Shown: positions 5,936 through 14,837 of the stretch, one piece after another | How positions within the stretch are numbered: position 1 is the stretch's first letter | Layout: each line of letters starts with the position of its first letter | From: an uncultured Oscillospiraceae bacterium | Lineage (GTDB): Bacteria > Bacillota > Clostridia > Oscillospirales > Oscillospiraceae | Reading direction: 5' to 3' | Assembly: GCA_958426425.1 (NCBI GenBank) | Contig: CATZYY010000036.1 | Span: 1-18,133 of the forward strand | DNA length: 18,133 bases | Position numbers and translations under genes: made by a program | Notes under the pieces: model-generated | What the model was told of the DNA's origin: nothing | The model's input: the letters and a program-made list of their open reading frames with translations, nothing else | Database searches by the model: none

Positions 5936-7654
5936 ATGGACATTCGGGACAGTGAAAAGCGGCGGGCCAGAAACCTGATCTGGAACGCTGCCGAGGAGTA
6001 CGGCTTTGAGCCGGACTTCAAGGCCTACGACCAGGAAGGGCAGGCGGACCTGTACTGGAACAGCATCATCGGCGCCGTCCGGAAAAATTACGGCACTGAG
6101 GCCCCGGACCGGCTCTTTGCCGCCTTTCACGGCAGCGAGCAGCAAGCGCTCTACGAGCAGCTGGTGTGGCTGGGACTGGAGAGCGCCGCCTTTGCCCGGG
6201 AGGCACCCAACCGCCCAGCCCTGCCCTATCTCCGGCGGCGCTATGCCCGGGAGGTGCTGGGGTTGGAATTCCCCCAGCAGGAGAACGTTTTGCTGACCGC
6301 CCTGGAGCGGGGCCACTTTCTCCGGGCCCTGGGACAGGACCCCGGCCTCTCCGGCCGGGAGCTGGAGATGCTGGACGCTCTGGAGTTCCCTGCCGATGAG
6401 GACGGGGACGCCCTGACGGACCGGGCACTGGATTTCCTGCGGACTTACTTTGGTTTTGTTCCCGGCGGGGAGCAGCCGGAGAACCGCCGGAAGCGGCGCC
6501 GTAAATGGGGTCTTTTCGGCAAAAAGAAAGCCATCCAGGGTCAGCTGACCCCGGTGCGGCAGTTCGGCTTTGGCTTCGGCGAACACCTGGCCGAGGAGAA
6601 TGAGGGGCAGACGGAGGAAATCCAGACCTATCTCAACTGGTCCGGCCTGTCCTCCACGGACCAAAACGCCCTGAAAAAGTATATCCGCACCTACTTCGGC
6701 CAGCCCCTCTACGATGAGCAGAAGACGAAACTTCTGGAACAGCAGCTGTGTGTGGATGAGCACGGAGGCTGTCACCTGTACTACTCCCAGGGCAGCAATA
6801 TTCTGGACAAGGGAGCCAAGGGCTATGTGGGCGCCCAGCGGAAGGCCGCGCTGAAGCAGATGGAGAAAAACCGGGACTTCTACTACGCCGACATCATTCG
6901 CAACCGCAACAGCGTCAACCGGCTCACCGCCCGGATCTACAACGCGCTGCTGACCCACCTGGAGCCGGTGACGGTCCGTTCCGCCACCGGAACACTGGAC
7001 GCGGGGCGCCTTTGGCGGGGACTGTACCTGGATGACGACAAGGTGTTCACCCGGGTCCTGCGGACCGACCCCGGAGACCTGAGCGTGGACATCCTGCTGG
7101 ATGCCTCCAACTCCCAGGTCAACCGCCAGCAGATCGTGGCGGCCCAGGGCTACATGATCGCCGAGAGCCTGACCCGCTGCGGCATTCCGGTGCGGGTGTC
7201 CGCCTTCTGTTCCCTCAGCGGCTACACGGTGCTGACCCGCTTCCGGGACTACCGGGAGACTGACAAAAATGAGCGAATTTTCCGCTATTTCACCACCGGC
7301 TGCAACCGGGACGGCCTGGCCGTCCGGGCCGTGGGCCTGGAGATGGAGGACTCCCCCTGCGAGCACCGTATGCTGATCCTCCTCTCCGACGCCAAGCCCC
7401 ATGACATCCGCAAGCTGAAGCTGCCGGAGGGGGACCAGGAATACGGAGAGAGCGCCGGCGTCAACAATACCGCCGCCGAGGTCCGCTCCCTGCTGCATCG
7501 GAACATCGCGGTGCTGTGTGTCTTCACCGGCGACGATTCCGATATCCCCGCCGCCCACACCATCTACGGCCGGGATTTTGCCCGCATCCGCTCCCTGGAC
7601 CAGTTTGCCGACACCGTGGGCACGCTGATCCAGAACCAGATACGCAATCTGTAA
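5936..7654 (+). CDS. VWA-domain (MIDAS) protein, partner of the MoxR-type ATPase
   Basis: A 572-residue protein. The C-terminal von Willebrand A domain starts around residue 385 with the metal-site motif DASNS (D389, S391, S393), the threonine region TTGCNRDG and the third motif LLSDAKPHD (D485). This matches the NorD/CbbO/CobT-like proteins that pair with MoxR ATPases. The N-terminal half is largely helical and holds a basic stretch, NRRKRRRKWGLFGKKK, around residues 184-199. I chose the ATG at 5936, one base after the ATPase stop, because the frame above it (from 5903) lies inside the ATPase gene and there is no ribosome site there. The Shine-Dalgarno signal before 5936 is poor, so translation probably depends on coupling. 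There is no signal peptide, so it acts in the cytoplasm. It is annotated elsewhere as 'nitric oxide reductase activation protein', but no nor genes are seen here. Confidence 0.85.
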   Translation: MDIRDSEKRRARNLIWNAAEEYGFEPDFKAYDQEGQADLYWNSIIGAVRKNYGTEAPDRLFAAFHGSEQQALYEQLVWLGLESAAFAREAPNRPALPYLRRRYAREVLGLEFPQQENVLLTALERGHFLRALGQDPGLSGRELEMLDALEFPADEDGDALTDRALDFLRTYFGFVPGGEQPENRRKRRRKWGLFGKKKAIQGQLTPVRQFGFGFGEHLAEENEGQTEEIQTYLNWSGLSSTDQNALKKYIRTYFGQPLYDEQKTKLLEQQLCVDEHGGCHLYYSQGSNILDKGAKGYVGAQRKAALKQMEKNRDFYYADIIRNRNSVNRLTARIYNALLTHLEPVTVRSATGTLDAGRLWRGLYLDDDKVFTRVLRTDPGDLSVDILLDASNSQVNRQQIVAAQGYMIAESLTRCGIPVRVSAFCSLSGYTVLTRFRDYRETDKNERIFRYFTTGCNRDGLAVRAVGLEMEDSPCEHRMLILLSDAKPHDIRKLKLPEGDQEYGESAGVNNTAAEVRSLLHRNIAVLCVFTGDDSDIPAAHTIYGRDFARIRSLDQFADTVGTLIQNQIRNL

Positions 7655-7658
7655 AAAA

Positions 7659-7706
7659 GCCGCCGGAGCAGCTGCTCCGGCGGCCTCTCTTTTGATTCTT
7701 TTCTTT
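7659..7706. terminator. Bidirectional terminator between the VWA gene and addA
   Basis: A perfect 26-base palindrome at 7659-7684 (left arm GCCGCCGGAGCAG) gives an 11-bp stem with an AGCT loop. On the plus strand it is followed by a T-rich tail (7686-7706). On the minus strand it is followed by six T. It sits four bases after the VWA stop and 46 bases past the addA stop, so it serves both convergent operons. Confidence 0.92.
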
Positions 7707-7730
7707 TGGGGGAGGGGTTCTCTCAGGCCC

Positions 7731-10700
7731 TCAGACCTCCACGGTCTCTCCGGGGACCAGGAAATACAGCGCCCGGCGGACCACCTTCTTCTCCAGCACC
7801 CGCTCCAGGGCCCGGCTATACGCTTCCAGCTGAGGCCGGTAGTGCTGCGTCCGCTCCGCGACCTCCTCCGGCGTGCGGACGTGGTCGGTCTTGAAGTCCA
7901 CCACCGTCAGTCCCTCCGCCGTCTCAAAGCAGCAGTCCACCACGCCCTGCAGCAGCATCCGCTCATCAGGAGCGGCGGCCCCATCGTAGTCACGGGCATC
8001 CATCAGCAATGTAAAACGATACTCCCGCAGGACCGTTCCAGCCCGCTGGATCTCCTCCGCCAGGGGGCTCTCCAGGAAGCGCTCCAGCTGACGGGTGTCC
8101 ACGGCGTCGGCCTGCTGGTCCGTCAGCAGACGGCGGGTGCGCAGGTCCTCCACCTGTCCCGCCGCGTCCATGTTGGAAAAATCCAGATACTGCAGCACCA
8201 GATGGGTGGCGGTGCCCCGCTCCGCCGCCGTCAGGCCCCGGCGCTCCTGCCGGAACAGAGGCTGCCGCAGAGGCCGCAAATACGGGGTGTGGGCGGCGTT
8301 TTCCGCGATCTCCTGGTCCACCTCCCGGCCCTTGAGCTGGGTGGCGGTGACCTTGGCGGGCAGGGCCGTCTCCCGCTGGTACGGGTAGACGAAATCCAGC
8401 ACCGCCGGGTCGAAGGCTGCCTCCGCAGTCCCCTCCCCCGCCGCCGTCTCCGGACGGGCAGGGCGGGCGGCGTAGTCCTCGGCGTCGTGGACGAAGACCT
8501 GCCAGGGGCTGTCGGCACCGGCGTACAGCGTCTCCGGCTCCAGCTCCGCCAGAGCCCGCAGGAGCGCCGCCTCCGGGCGGCACAGCAGGGGCAGCAGAAT
8601 CCAGTCTCCCATGCTGCGGCCCTCCGCCACCGCCTCCGGCAGGGCCGGACAGGCAGCCACGGCGCAGAGCTTTTTCAGATGCCCCGGCGCGTGGTACATG
8701 GCGTCCACCAGGATCAGCTTCTCCTTGGGCCGGGTCATGGCCACATACAAAATCCGCTGCTCCTCCGCCAGATTCTCCCGGCGCAGCTTCTCCTGAAGGG
8801 CTAATCGGGCCAGGGTGGGATACTGGATACCCCGGTCCAGGTCCACCCGCCGGGGCCCCAGGCCCAGAGACGGGTGCACCAGCACCGCTGTATCGAAATC
8901 CTGCCGGGAAAAGCCGTGGTCCAGGTCCGCCAGAATCACCACCGGGAACTCCAGGCCCTTGGACTTGTGGATGCTCATGAGCCGCACGCCGGACACGGCG
9001 GAGGCTCCCTTGGCGGGGGGCGCCTGGTCCTGGTCCAGCATCCGCCGCAGCTGGGTCACAAAGGCGAACAATCCCTTATAGCCACCTGCCTCAAACCGCT
9101 CCGCCTGTCCCGTCAGGGCGATCAGGTTCTCCCGGCGCAGGGGGCCGTCGTCCATGGCGCCGAAGGTGCCCAGGATGTTCAGCCTGTCGTAAATGGTCCA
9201 GAGCAGCTGGTAGACGCTGAGATCCCGGGCCGCCCGGCGCAGGTCCGCCAGGGTGTCCAGAAAGGCCCGGCAGTCCTCCCCCTCATCGGCACAGACTGCG
9301 TCGTAGAATTCCCCGGTCCGGTCCCGGCTCCGAATCTGGGCCAGCCGGTCCGGAGTAAAACCGAACACCGGCGAGCGCAGCACGGAGATCAGCGGCACGT
9401 CCTGCCGGGGATTGTCCACGATCTGCAGCAGGGCCAGCATGACAGAGATCTCCATGGTGTGGAAAAAGTCGCCGCTCTCCTGGAAGGCGCAGGGGATGTC
9501 CCGCTCCGAAAGAGCCTGGGCGTAGGCCGCCCCCCGGCTGCCGGGGGACCGCAGCAAAATCACCACGTCCTCCGGTCGGCAGGGACGGCGGACGCCGTCC
9601 TCCCCGGTAACCGGGAACCCCTCGTCCAGCAGCTGCCGGATGCGCTGGGCCACAAAGCGGGCCTCGGCGGTGAGCTTACGGACCGGCCGCTCCTCCTCCG
9701 CCCCCTTGGGCCGGGCAGCGATCAGGTGGAACTCTGTCTCACAGCCCTCCGATTCCGGGTAGTATTCCGCTCCGAAGTGCAGAGCCTCGTCGTCGCCGTA
9801 GTCCATCTCTCCCATCTGGGTGGATAGAATATTGGAAAAGACGAAGTTGGCCCCGTCCAGAATCTCCCGGCGGGAGCGAAAGTTCTTACTGAGCAGCAGC
9901 TTCCGGGGTTCGCCGTCGGCGGCCTCACCCCGGAGCTTGTAGCGGCTGTACTTGTCCAAAAAGATGGTGGGGTCCGCCAGGCGGAAGCGGTAGATGCTCT
10001 GCTTCACGTCGCCCACCGTAAAGAGATTTTCCCCGTTCCGGGACACCGCCTGGAAGATGGCATTTTGCACCTCATTGGTGTCCTGGTACTCGTCCACCAG
10101 GATCTCCACGTACCGGTCCGCCACCTGCCGGCCCAGCTCCGTGGGGGCACCGTCGGGACCCACCAGCAGACCCAGGGCCAGATGCTCCTGGTCGGAGAAG
10201 TCGGCGGCGTTCATCCGCAGCTTCTCCTGCCGGTACCGCTGGGCAAATCGCTCCGTCAGGTCCAGCAGGGCCACCATGGCCGGAGCCACCGCCTCCAGGT
10301 CCTCCATGGCCTCCGCCCCGCTGACGGATAGAGTCTCCCCCAGCTTCTTCCACCCCTCCTTGCAGGTCTCCCACACCTGCTTCAGCGCCGCCACGTCTCC
10401 GTCGTCCTTGCGGCCCTTGGGCGTGGTCAGCCGGGGGAATTCCACGGCAGCGTTGGCCGCCCGGGCCGCCTCCCAGGTCCAGGCCTGGGACAGGGCGTCG
10501 AAACAGGCCGCGGCAGTGCGGAACTTCTCGCCGTAGCCCCGCTCCAACGCCTGGTCCCCCGCTGTCCGGTCCGCGCCGGAGCGCAGCAGCGCCGCCCAGT
10601 GGGCAGCCCGGCGGCGAATCAGGTCCAGCAGTTCCGCGGCGTAAGGCGTATCGTCAAAGGAGGCGGTTAAGTTCACCCAGGCCTCCCGGCTCCGGGCCAG

Positions 10701-11291
10701 CCAGTTCTCCGGGGAGGCGTGGCTCTGGAGCTTTTCATGGAACTCCAGCACCAGCTCCGCCAAGCGGCTGTCGTCCCGGCCGGCGCCCAGGGTGTCCGCC
10801 AGCAGGGCCCCACCGACGTCCAAGTTGACATAAAATTCTTCCAGCTCCCGGCCCAGAACCCGCTGCCGCAGGAGCGCGGCGTCGGTCTCGTCCAGCACCC
10901 GGAAGTCCGCCGTCAGGGCATGGCGTTCCCCCTCTTTTGCCAGCAGGTGGGTGTTCTCCCGCAGCAGCGCGGTGCAGAAGGCGTCCACGGTCTTGATGTC
11001 CGCCTGATACACCCGCAGCAGCTGCCGCCGCAGCCGCTGGTCGCCGGGGTCCTCTCCCAGGCGCTTGGAAAGCTCCGCGGCGATCTTGCCCCGCAGCTCC
11101 GCCGCGGCAGCCCGGGTGTAGGTGATGATGAGGAAGTCGTCCAGGTTCCGGCGCTCCTCGGTCACGTATCGGAACAGCCGCTCCACCAGCACCTTGGTCT
11201 TGCCGGATCCGGCGGCGGCGGACACCAGCAGCGCTCCGCCCCGGTCCTCCACCGCGGCGCGCTGCTGCTCTGTCAATGTTACCTTTGCCAT
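7731..11291 (-). CDS. addA: ATP-dependent helicase/nuclease subunit A (AddA)
   Basis: 1,186 residues, close to the usual AddA length. This is the UvrD-family 3'-5' helicase and nuclease subunit of AddAB, which processes double-strand breaks for RecA recombination and degrades foreign linear DNA. Motif I is SAAAGSGKT (K31), motif Ia YTRAAAAELRGKI, motif II VDEYQDTNE (D400, E401), motif III VGDVKQSIYRFR, motif V SIHKSKGLEFPVV and motif VI YVAMTRPKEKL. The C-terminal RecB-type nuclease has GVVDCCFE, VVDFKTD (D1132, K1134) and YRPQLEAYS. The start is the ATG at 11291 giving MAKVTLTEQQ, behind AAAGGGGGAAG; an upstream in-frame ATG at 11363 overlaps addB and lacks conservation. It lies 46 bases after addB in the usual addB-addA order. 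All catalytic residues I looked for are present. Confidence 0.96.
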   Translation of the reverse strand: MAKVTLTEQQRAAVEDRGGALLVSAAAGSGKTKVLVERLFRYVTEERRNLDDFLIITYTRAAAAELRGKIAAELSKRLGEDPGDQRLRRQLLRVYQADIKTVDAFCTALLRENTHLLAKEGERHALTADFRVLDETDAALLRQRVLGRELEEFYVNLDVGGALLADTLGAGRDDSRLAELVLEFHEKLQSHASPENWLARSREAWVNLTASFDDTPYAAELLDLIRRRAAHWAALLRSGADRTAGDQALERGYGEKFRTAAACFDALSQAWTWEAARAANAAVEFPRLTTPKGRKDDGDVAALKQVWETCKEGWKKLGETLSVSGAEAMEDLEAVAPAMVALLDLTERFAQRYRQEKLRMNAADFSDQEHLALGLLVGPDGAPTELGRQVADRYVEILVDEYQDTNEVQNAIFQAVSRNGENLFTVGDVKQSIYRFRLADPTIFLDKYSRYKLRGEAADGEPRKLLLSKNFRSRREILDGANFVFSNILSTQMGEMDYGDDEALHFGAEYYPESEGCETEFHLIAARPKGAEEERPVRKLTAEARFVAQRIRQLLDEGFPVTGEDGVRRPCRPEDVVILLRSPGSRGAAYAQALSERDIPCAFQESGDFFHTMEISVMLALLQIVDNPRQDVPLISVLRSPVFGFTPDRLAQIRSRDRTGEFYDAVCADEGEDCRAFLDTLADLRRAARDLSVYQLLWTIYDRLNILGTFGAMDDGPLRRENLIALTGQAERFEAGGYKGLFAFVTQLRRMLDQDQAPPAKGASAVSGVRLMSIHKSKGLEFPVVILADLDHGFSRQDFDTAVLVHPSLGLGPRRVDLDRGIQYPTLARLALQEKLRRENLAEEQRILYVAMTRPKEKLILVDAMYHAPGHLKKLCAVAACPALPEAVAEGRSMGDWILLPLLCRPEAALLRALAELEPETLYAGADSPWQVFVHDAEDYAARPARPETAAGEGTAEAAFDPAVLDFVYPYQRETALPAKVTATQLKGREVDQEIAENAAHTPYLRPLRQPLFRQERRGLTAAERGTATHLVLQYLDFSNMDAAGQVEDLRTRRLLTDQQADAVDTRQLERFLESPLAEEIQRAGTVLREYRFTLLMDARDYDGAAAPDERMLLQGVVDCCFETAEGLTVVDFKTDHVRTPEEVAERTQHYRPQLEAYSRALERVLEKKVVRRALYFLVPGETVEV

Positions 11292-11337
11292 GGGACTTCC
11301 CCCTTTCTCTGCCGGAATGGCAGGCATTTTTTGATGG

Positions 11338-14300
11338 TCACGGCGTCTCCCCGTTTGAGGCACTCTCCTCCACAGTACGCCAGAACTCCTCCGGCTTCAC
11401 CGGCAGAATCCACCGCAGGTGGTCCCGGTCCCGGCCGTCCTGGAAGTGGCAGGCGTCCGCCCAGTCGCAGAAGCGGCAGTAGCTGTCCTCCTCGCTGTGG
11501 CAGCAGGGGTCCGCGTCGATGTTGCCCTCCCGGACCTCCCGTCCGATCTGAGCCACCAGCTTGTCCACGTACTGCCCCAGCTTTCCCAGCTGGGCGGCAG
11601 AGGCCAGACTCCCGCCCAGTTGACCGTCCCGGCCCACTCGCACCGGCAGATACCGGGGGGACTCCAGAGCCTCATGCTCCATGGCCTGGAGCACCTCCGG
11701 CTCCGCCAGCAAAAGGCCGGTGCGCCGCAGCTGCTTGTCCCGCTGGCTCTGGAGCTTTTCCGGCGTGATGTTCCGCTCCGCTGAGAGCAGGTCGTTCCGT
11801 GCAGGGAAGTACAGCACCCCGGCAGGCTCGATGTCCTTGCCGAAATAGGCCTTGCCCTCCTTTTCCAGGGCAAAGAGGTACAGCAGCATCTGGATATCCA
11901 ATCCCATCTTCACCGCCGACAGATCGAAGGCCTTTTTGCCGGACTTGTAGTCCACCACCCGCAGGTACAGCTTGTCGTCCTTCACCCAGCCGTCCACCCG
12001 GTCCACCTTACCGCCGATCCGCAGCTCGCCGTCCGGCTCGCTGACAGTCACCGCCGGCAGCTCCCCCCGGTCCCCAAAGCTCAGCTCAAAGGCCAAAGGC
12101 ACAAAGTCGGAGCAGCGCATCTCCCGGGCGATCTGGTCCACAATGGCGTAGGCCGTGGTCCGCAGGCGGCCAAAGAGATACCGAAACCGGGCGGTCCGGT
12201 CCCGAAGGTCCTGGAGCTCCTCCCGGGCATAGCGGTCGATGTATCGGGCCGTCAGGGCATGGAGGGTTTCCTCCTCCACGGCGGCAAAACCGCCCATGGC
12301 CAGCACCTCCCGGGTGACATTCTCCAGCAGATAGTGGAGGAAAGTGCCGATCTGGGGCGCGTCAAAGGCCGCCGCCCGGCGGGGCTTGGCCCGGAGGCCA
12401 TACTCCATGAAATAGGCAAAGTGGCAGCTGCGCAGCCGCTCGGCCCGGGAGGCAGTCATGCTGATTCGCTGTCCGTACAGGGCCTGAACTGCCGCCCGGG
12501 AGAGCCGTCCCCGCCGGGTGGCGGAAGCCCGTTCCATGGCGGACAGCGCTTCGGCACAGGCGGGGTCCTCCGCCAGATGGCGCCACAGCGCACCCGCCGG
12601 CGCGGCGCCGGCAGCCTCCAGTGCGGGCCGCACTGCTGTGAAGCGATATTCCTTGTCAGCACTTTCCCGTTCCACTGCCAACTCCGGGAACAATACCTGC
12701 AGCCGCTCCACCACAAAGGCGGGCCGCAGCTCCCCTCCGGTCACGTCGCTGACTGGATAGCTGACCGTCAAGCCCTGGGTGGGCTGGGCCAGGGCGGCAT
12801 AGAGGTTCTGCAGTCCAATGCCCATCTGGTCCATGCCGCTGGGTGAAAGCCGAATGCCCCGCAGGGCCAGGGTCTCCCGGTCGTCCTCGTTGAGGATGCC
12901 GCCGCTCTGACCGGCGGCGGGCAGCACGTGATCGTTGGCGCCCAAGAGAAACAGGTATTTTGCAGTGTGGCGGTCGTTGCGGTCGATGCCGCTGACGCTG
13001 ACCTGATCCAAGGACACCGGAATGGTGCCCACGCTATACTGCGAGGCCACCTGCCGCAAAAGTCGGCTGAACTCCTCCAGCCCCATGGGCTCGTCCCCCA
13101 GGATCTCCACAAACTGGTCCAGGATGCCGCAGAGGATCTCCCACAGCTGGGCGGTCTCCTCCGCCGCCTGCAGTCGGCCTGCTTCCGCCTGAGATCGCAT
13201 CTGCTCCTCCAGGGCCTGCTGGAGCCCCAGCTCCTCCAAAAAGCTGTAAAGTGAATTCACTTTGTCCATAGCCGTCTCCCCGGACCGCATGCCCTCCCAC
13301 AGGTGCAGCAGCGGCTCCCGCACCCGGCGGCGCAGGGCGTTCACCTGGTCCAGCCGGGCCTGGCGCTGGTCGTCCCATGGGGTGCCGTAGCCGTCGGGAT
13401 TGTCGGCCCAGTCCACGTCCCGCAGCCACATCTGCCCGTGGATCTCCCACTTGAGGACGTAGTTTTCCAGCAGGTCGCACTCCTCCGCCGTGAGGCCCGC
13501 CAAACCAGTTTTCAGATAGCGGAACATATCCTCGTACTCAAAGCCGTCCTCCAGGGCCGACAGCACTCCGGTCACCAGGCTCCACACGGGCTTTTCCAGC
13601 ATGTCGCTGCGGCGGCTCAGGTACACCGGGATGTCGTACCGTGGGAACACTGCCTGGATGACGGCCTCATAGTCCGCCATGGAGGCGGCGGCCACCGTAA
13701 TGTCCCGGTAGCGGCACTTCCCCGCTGCCGTCAATCGCCGGATATCCGCCGCCGCCTGCTCCACCTCGGAAAAGGCGGTGTCCGCCTCCCGGACACGGAT
13801 GGTGCCGCCCAGTTCCCCGGTATAGGGCTCCAGGGTCCCGAAGAAGTGTCGCTCCAGATGGCTCAGGGCGGAATCGTCCCCGCCGGTGAGGGTCAGCAGC
13901 TCCCAGGGCCGCCCAGCCCGCTCCGCCAGCCGCACCAGCTGCTCCTTGGTTCGGAGGGAGGCCTCGAACATCTCCTCCCGGCTGTCCGGCTCTCCCAGCA
14001 GTGTCACGGTGACGTCCCGGGCCTGCCGCAGCAGGATCTCCAGCACCCGCCGCTCCTGGGCGGTGAAGTAGGTGAACCCGTCCAAATACACCTCTTTTCC
14101 GGCGGCGTAAGCGGAATCAGCCAGCTGGTCGCACAGCTTGCTCATTTTGTCCCTGGCATCCAGGCCCGGCCGCAGCAGCCGGGCTTCATAGGCGGCGTAT
14201 ACCAAGCTCAGGTCCAACAGCTTGTCTCGGGTGGTTCCGGCCTCCATCTCCCGGGCCTGGGTGTCCAGCAGGGCGGGCGTCACCTCATAGCAGCGCAGCT

Positions 14301-14670
14301 CGTCGATCAAGTCCAGCATCTGCTGCAGAAAAGCCGCCTTTCGGGAAGGGCGGCGGTAGACCCGCAGCTCCGGCGCCACCTCACTCATGGCCTTCTGCAG
14401 CGTCAGCAGCTTGCCACCGGCGTCCAGTGTCACCTGGGCGGCGCCGCCGGTAATGGACAGCACCCGCTCGCAAAGGCGCCGGAAGCTGAGGACCTCGGCG
14501 TGGCGGCTGGCGGTGTCGCCGCAAACGCGGCACAGATCCACCTCCGCCTGGTGGGAGGCGTGCTCCGGCACCAGCAGGATCTGGCGCCCTCGGTCCCCCT
14601 GGGCCCGAATGCGCTCCAGGACCCAGTCTGATTTACCCGTCTTGGCTCGGCCCATGAGAATGGTCAGCAC
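11338..14670 (-). CDS. addB: Helicase-exonuclease AddAB subunit B (AddB)
   Basis: 1,110 residues, a little shorter than B. subtilis AddB (about 1,170). It has an inactivated helicase-like fold with a Walker A (GRAKTGKS, residues 7-14) and a C-terminal nuclease with KVDRVD (D890) and VVDYKSGKK (D907, K909), then QMLLYLFAL. The four cysteines of the AddB iron-sulfur 'staple' are visible: C749 in RSCHFAYF, and C1065, C1068 and C1074 in YCRFCDWADAC. The start is a GTG at 14670 (VLTILMGRAKTGKS), eight bases after GGAGG; the in-frame ATG at 14733 lies upstream of the candidate promoter and lacks homology. It is the first gene of the addBA operon and is divergent from the DUF1643 gene. Partner AddA follows directly. 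Confidence 0.95.
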   Translation of the reverse strand: MLTILMGRAKTGKSDWVLERIRAQGDRGRQILLVPEHASHQAEVDLCRVCGDTASRHAEVLSFRRLCERVLSITGGAAQVTLDAGGKLLTLQKAMSEVAPELRVYRRPSRKAAFLQQMLDLIDELRCYEVTPALLDTQAREMEAGTTRDKLLDLSLVYAAYEARLLRPGLDARDKMSKLCDQLADSAYAAGKEVYLDGFTYFTAQERRVLEILLRQARDVTVTLLGEPDSREEMFEASLRTKEQLVRLAERAGRPWELLTLTGGDDSALSHLERHFFGTLEPYTGELGGTIRVREADTAFSEVEQAAADIRRLTAAGKCRYRDITVAAASMADYEAVIQAVFPRYDIPVYLSRRSDMLEKPVWSLVTGVLSALEDGFEYEDMFRYLKTGLAGLTAEECDLLENYVLKWEIHGQMWLRDVDWADNPDGYGTPWDDQRQARLDQVNALRRRVREPLLHLWEGMRSGETAMDKVNSLYSFLEELGLQQALEEQMRSQAEAGRLQAAEETAQLWEILCGILDQFVEILGDEPMGLEEFSRLLRQVASQYSVGTIPVSLDQVSVSGIDRNDRHTAKYLFLLGANDHVLPAAGQSGGILNEDDRETLALRGIRLSPSGMDQMGIGLQNLYAALAQPTQGLTVSYPVSDVTGGELRPAFVVERLQVLFPELAVERESADKEYRFTAVRPALEAAGAAPAGALWRHLAEDPACAEALSAMERASATRRGRLSRAAVQALYGQRISMTASRAERLRSCHFAYFMEYGLRAKPRRAAAFDAPQIGTFLHYLLENVTREVLAMGGFAAVEEETLHALTARYIDRYAREELQDLRDRTARFRYLFGRLRTTAYAIVDQIAREMRCSDFVPLAFELSFGDRGELPAVTVSEPDGELRIGGKVDRVDGWVKDDKLYLRVVDYKSGKKAFDLSAVKMGLDIQMLLYLFALEKEGKAYFGKDIEPAGVLYFPARNDLLSAERNITPEKLQSQRDKQLRRTGLLLAEPEVLQAMEHEALESPRYLPVRVGRDGQLGGSLASAAQLGKLGQYVDKLVAQIGREVREGNIDADPCCHSEEDSYCRFCDWADACHFQDGRDRDHLRWILPVKPEEFWRTVEESASNGETP

Positions 14671-14704
14671 GGCAATTCCTCCCCTCCGGTTTTGTTCAGA
14701 GGAT

Positions 14705-14713
14705 ATTGTAGCA
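14705..14713 (-). promoter_or_regulatory. Extended -10 promoter candidate for addBA
   Basis: On the minus strand TGC precedes TACAAT (14710-14705), an extended -10 element 35 bases upstream of the addB GTG. No -35 resembling TTGACA exists at normal spacing (the hexamer there is GTGCGC), but an A-rich stretch lies further upstream. Confidence 0.5.
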
Positions 14714-14783
14714 TATCCGGCCCGGCGGCGCACCTGCTTTTTCCCGGACCGTCGAAAAAAAGCGTGCGCGGAAGACCAGGCCG

Positions 14784-14792
14784 TGGTACAAT
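14784..14792 (+). promoter_or_regulatory. Extended -10 promoter candidate for the DUF1643 gene
   Basis: TGG followed by TACAAT (14787-14792) is an extended -10 element 45 bases upstream of the ATG. At 17-base spacing the -35 position reads GTGCGC, which is poor, so recognition would rest on the TGn motif and the A-run at 14754-14761. AGGAGG follows at 14825-14830. Confidence 0.5.
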
Positions 14793-14837
14793 GGGGAAAA
14801 CAACGGCGGGCCCGTCCGCCGGAGAGGAGGCACCCCC

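Noticed and set aside
4504..6021. Long open frame of about 505 codons on the minus strand, antisense to the anti-sigma and MoxR genes
   Set aside because: It lies opposite real genes with clear motifs, is low-complexity (rich in Gly, Gln, Val), and is explained by GC-biased third codon positions.
5927..7558. Open frame of about 543 codons antisense to the VWA gene
   Set aside because: Shadow of the VWA gene; no recognisable domain, ribosome site or promoter.
7692..8804. Open frame of about 370 codons on the plus strand, opposite addA
   Set aside because: Antisense to the conserved AddA nuclease domain; composition rich in Arg, Gln and Leu with no motif. The same applies to frames opposite addB (13303-14631) and opposite mtnN/luxS (16820-18019).
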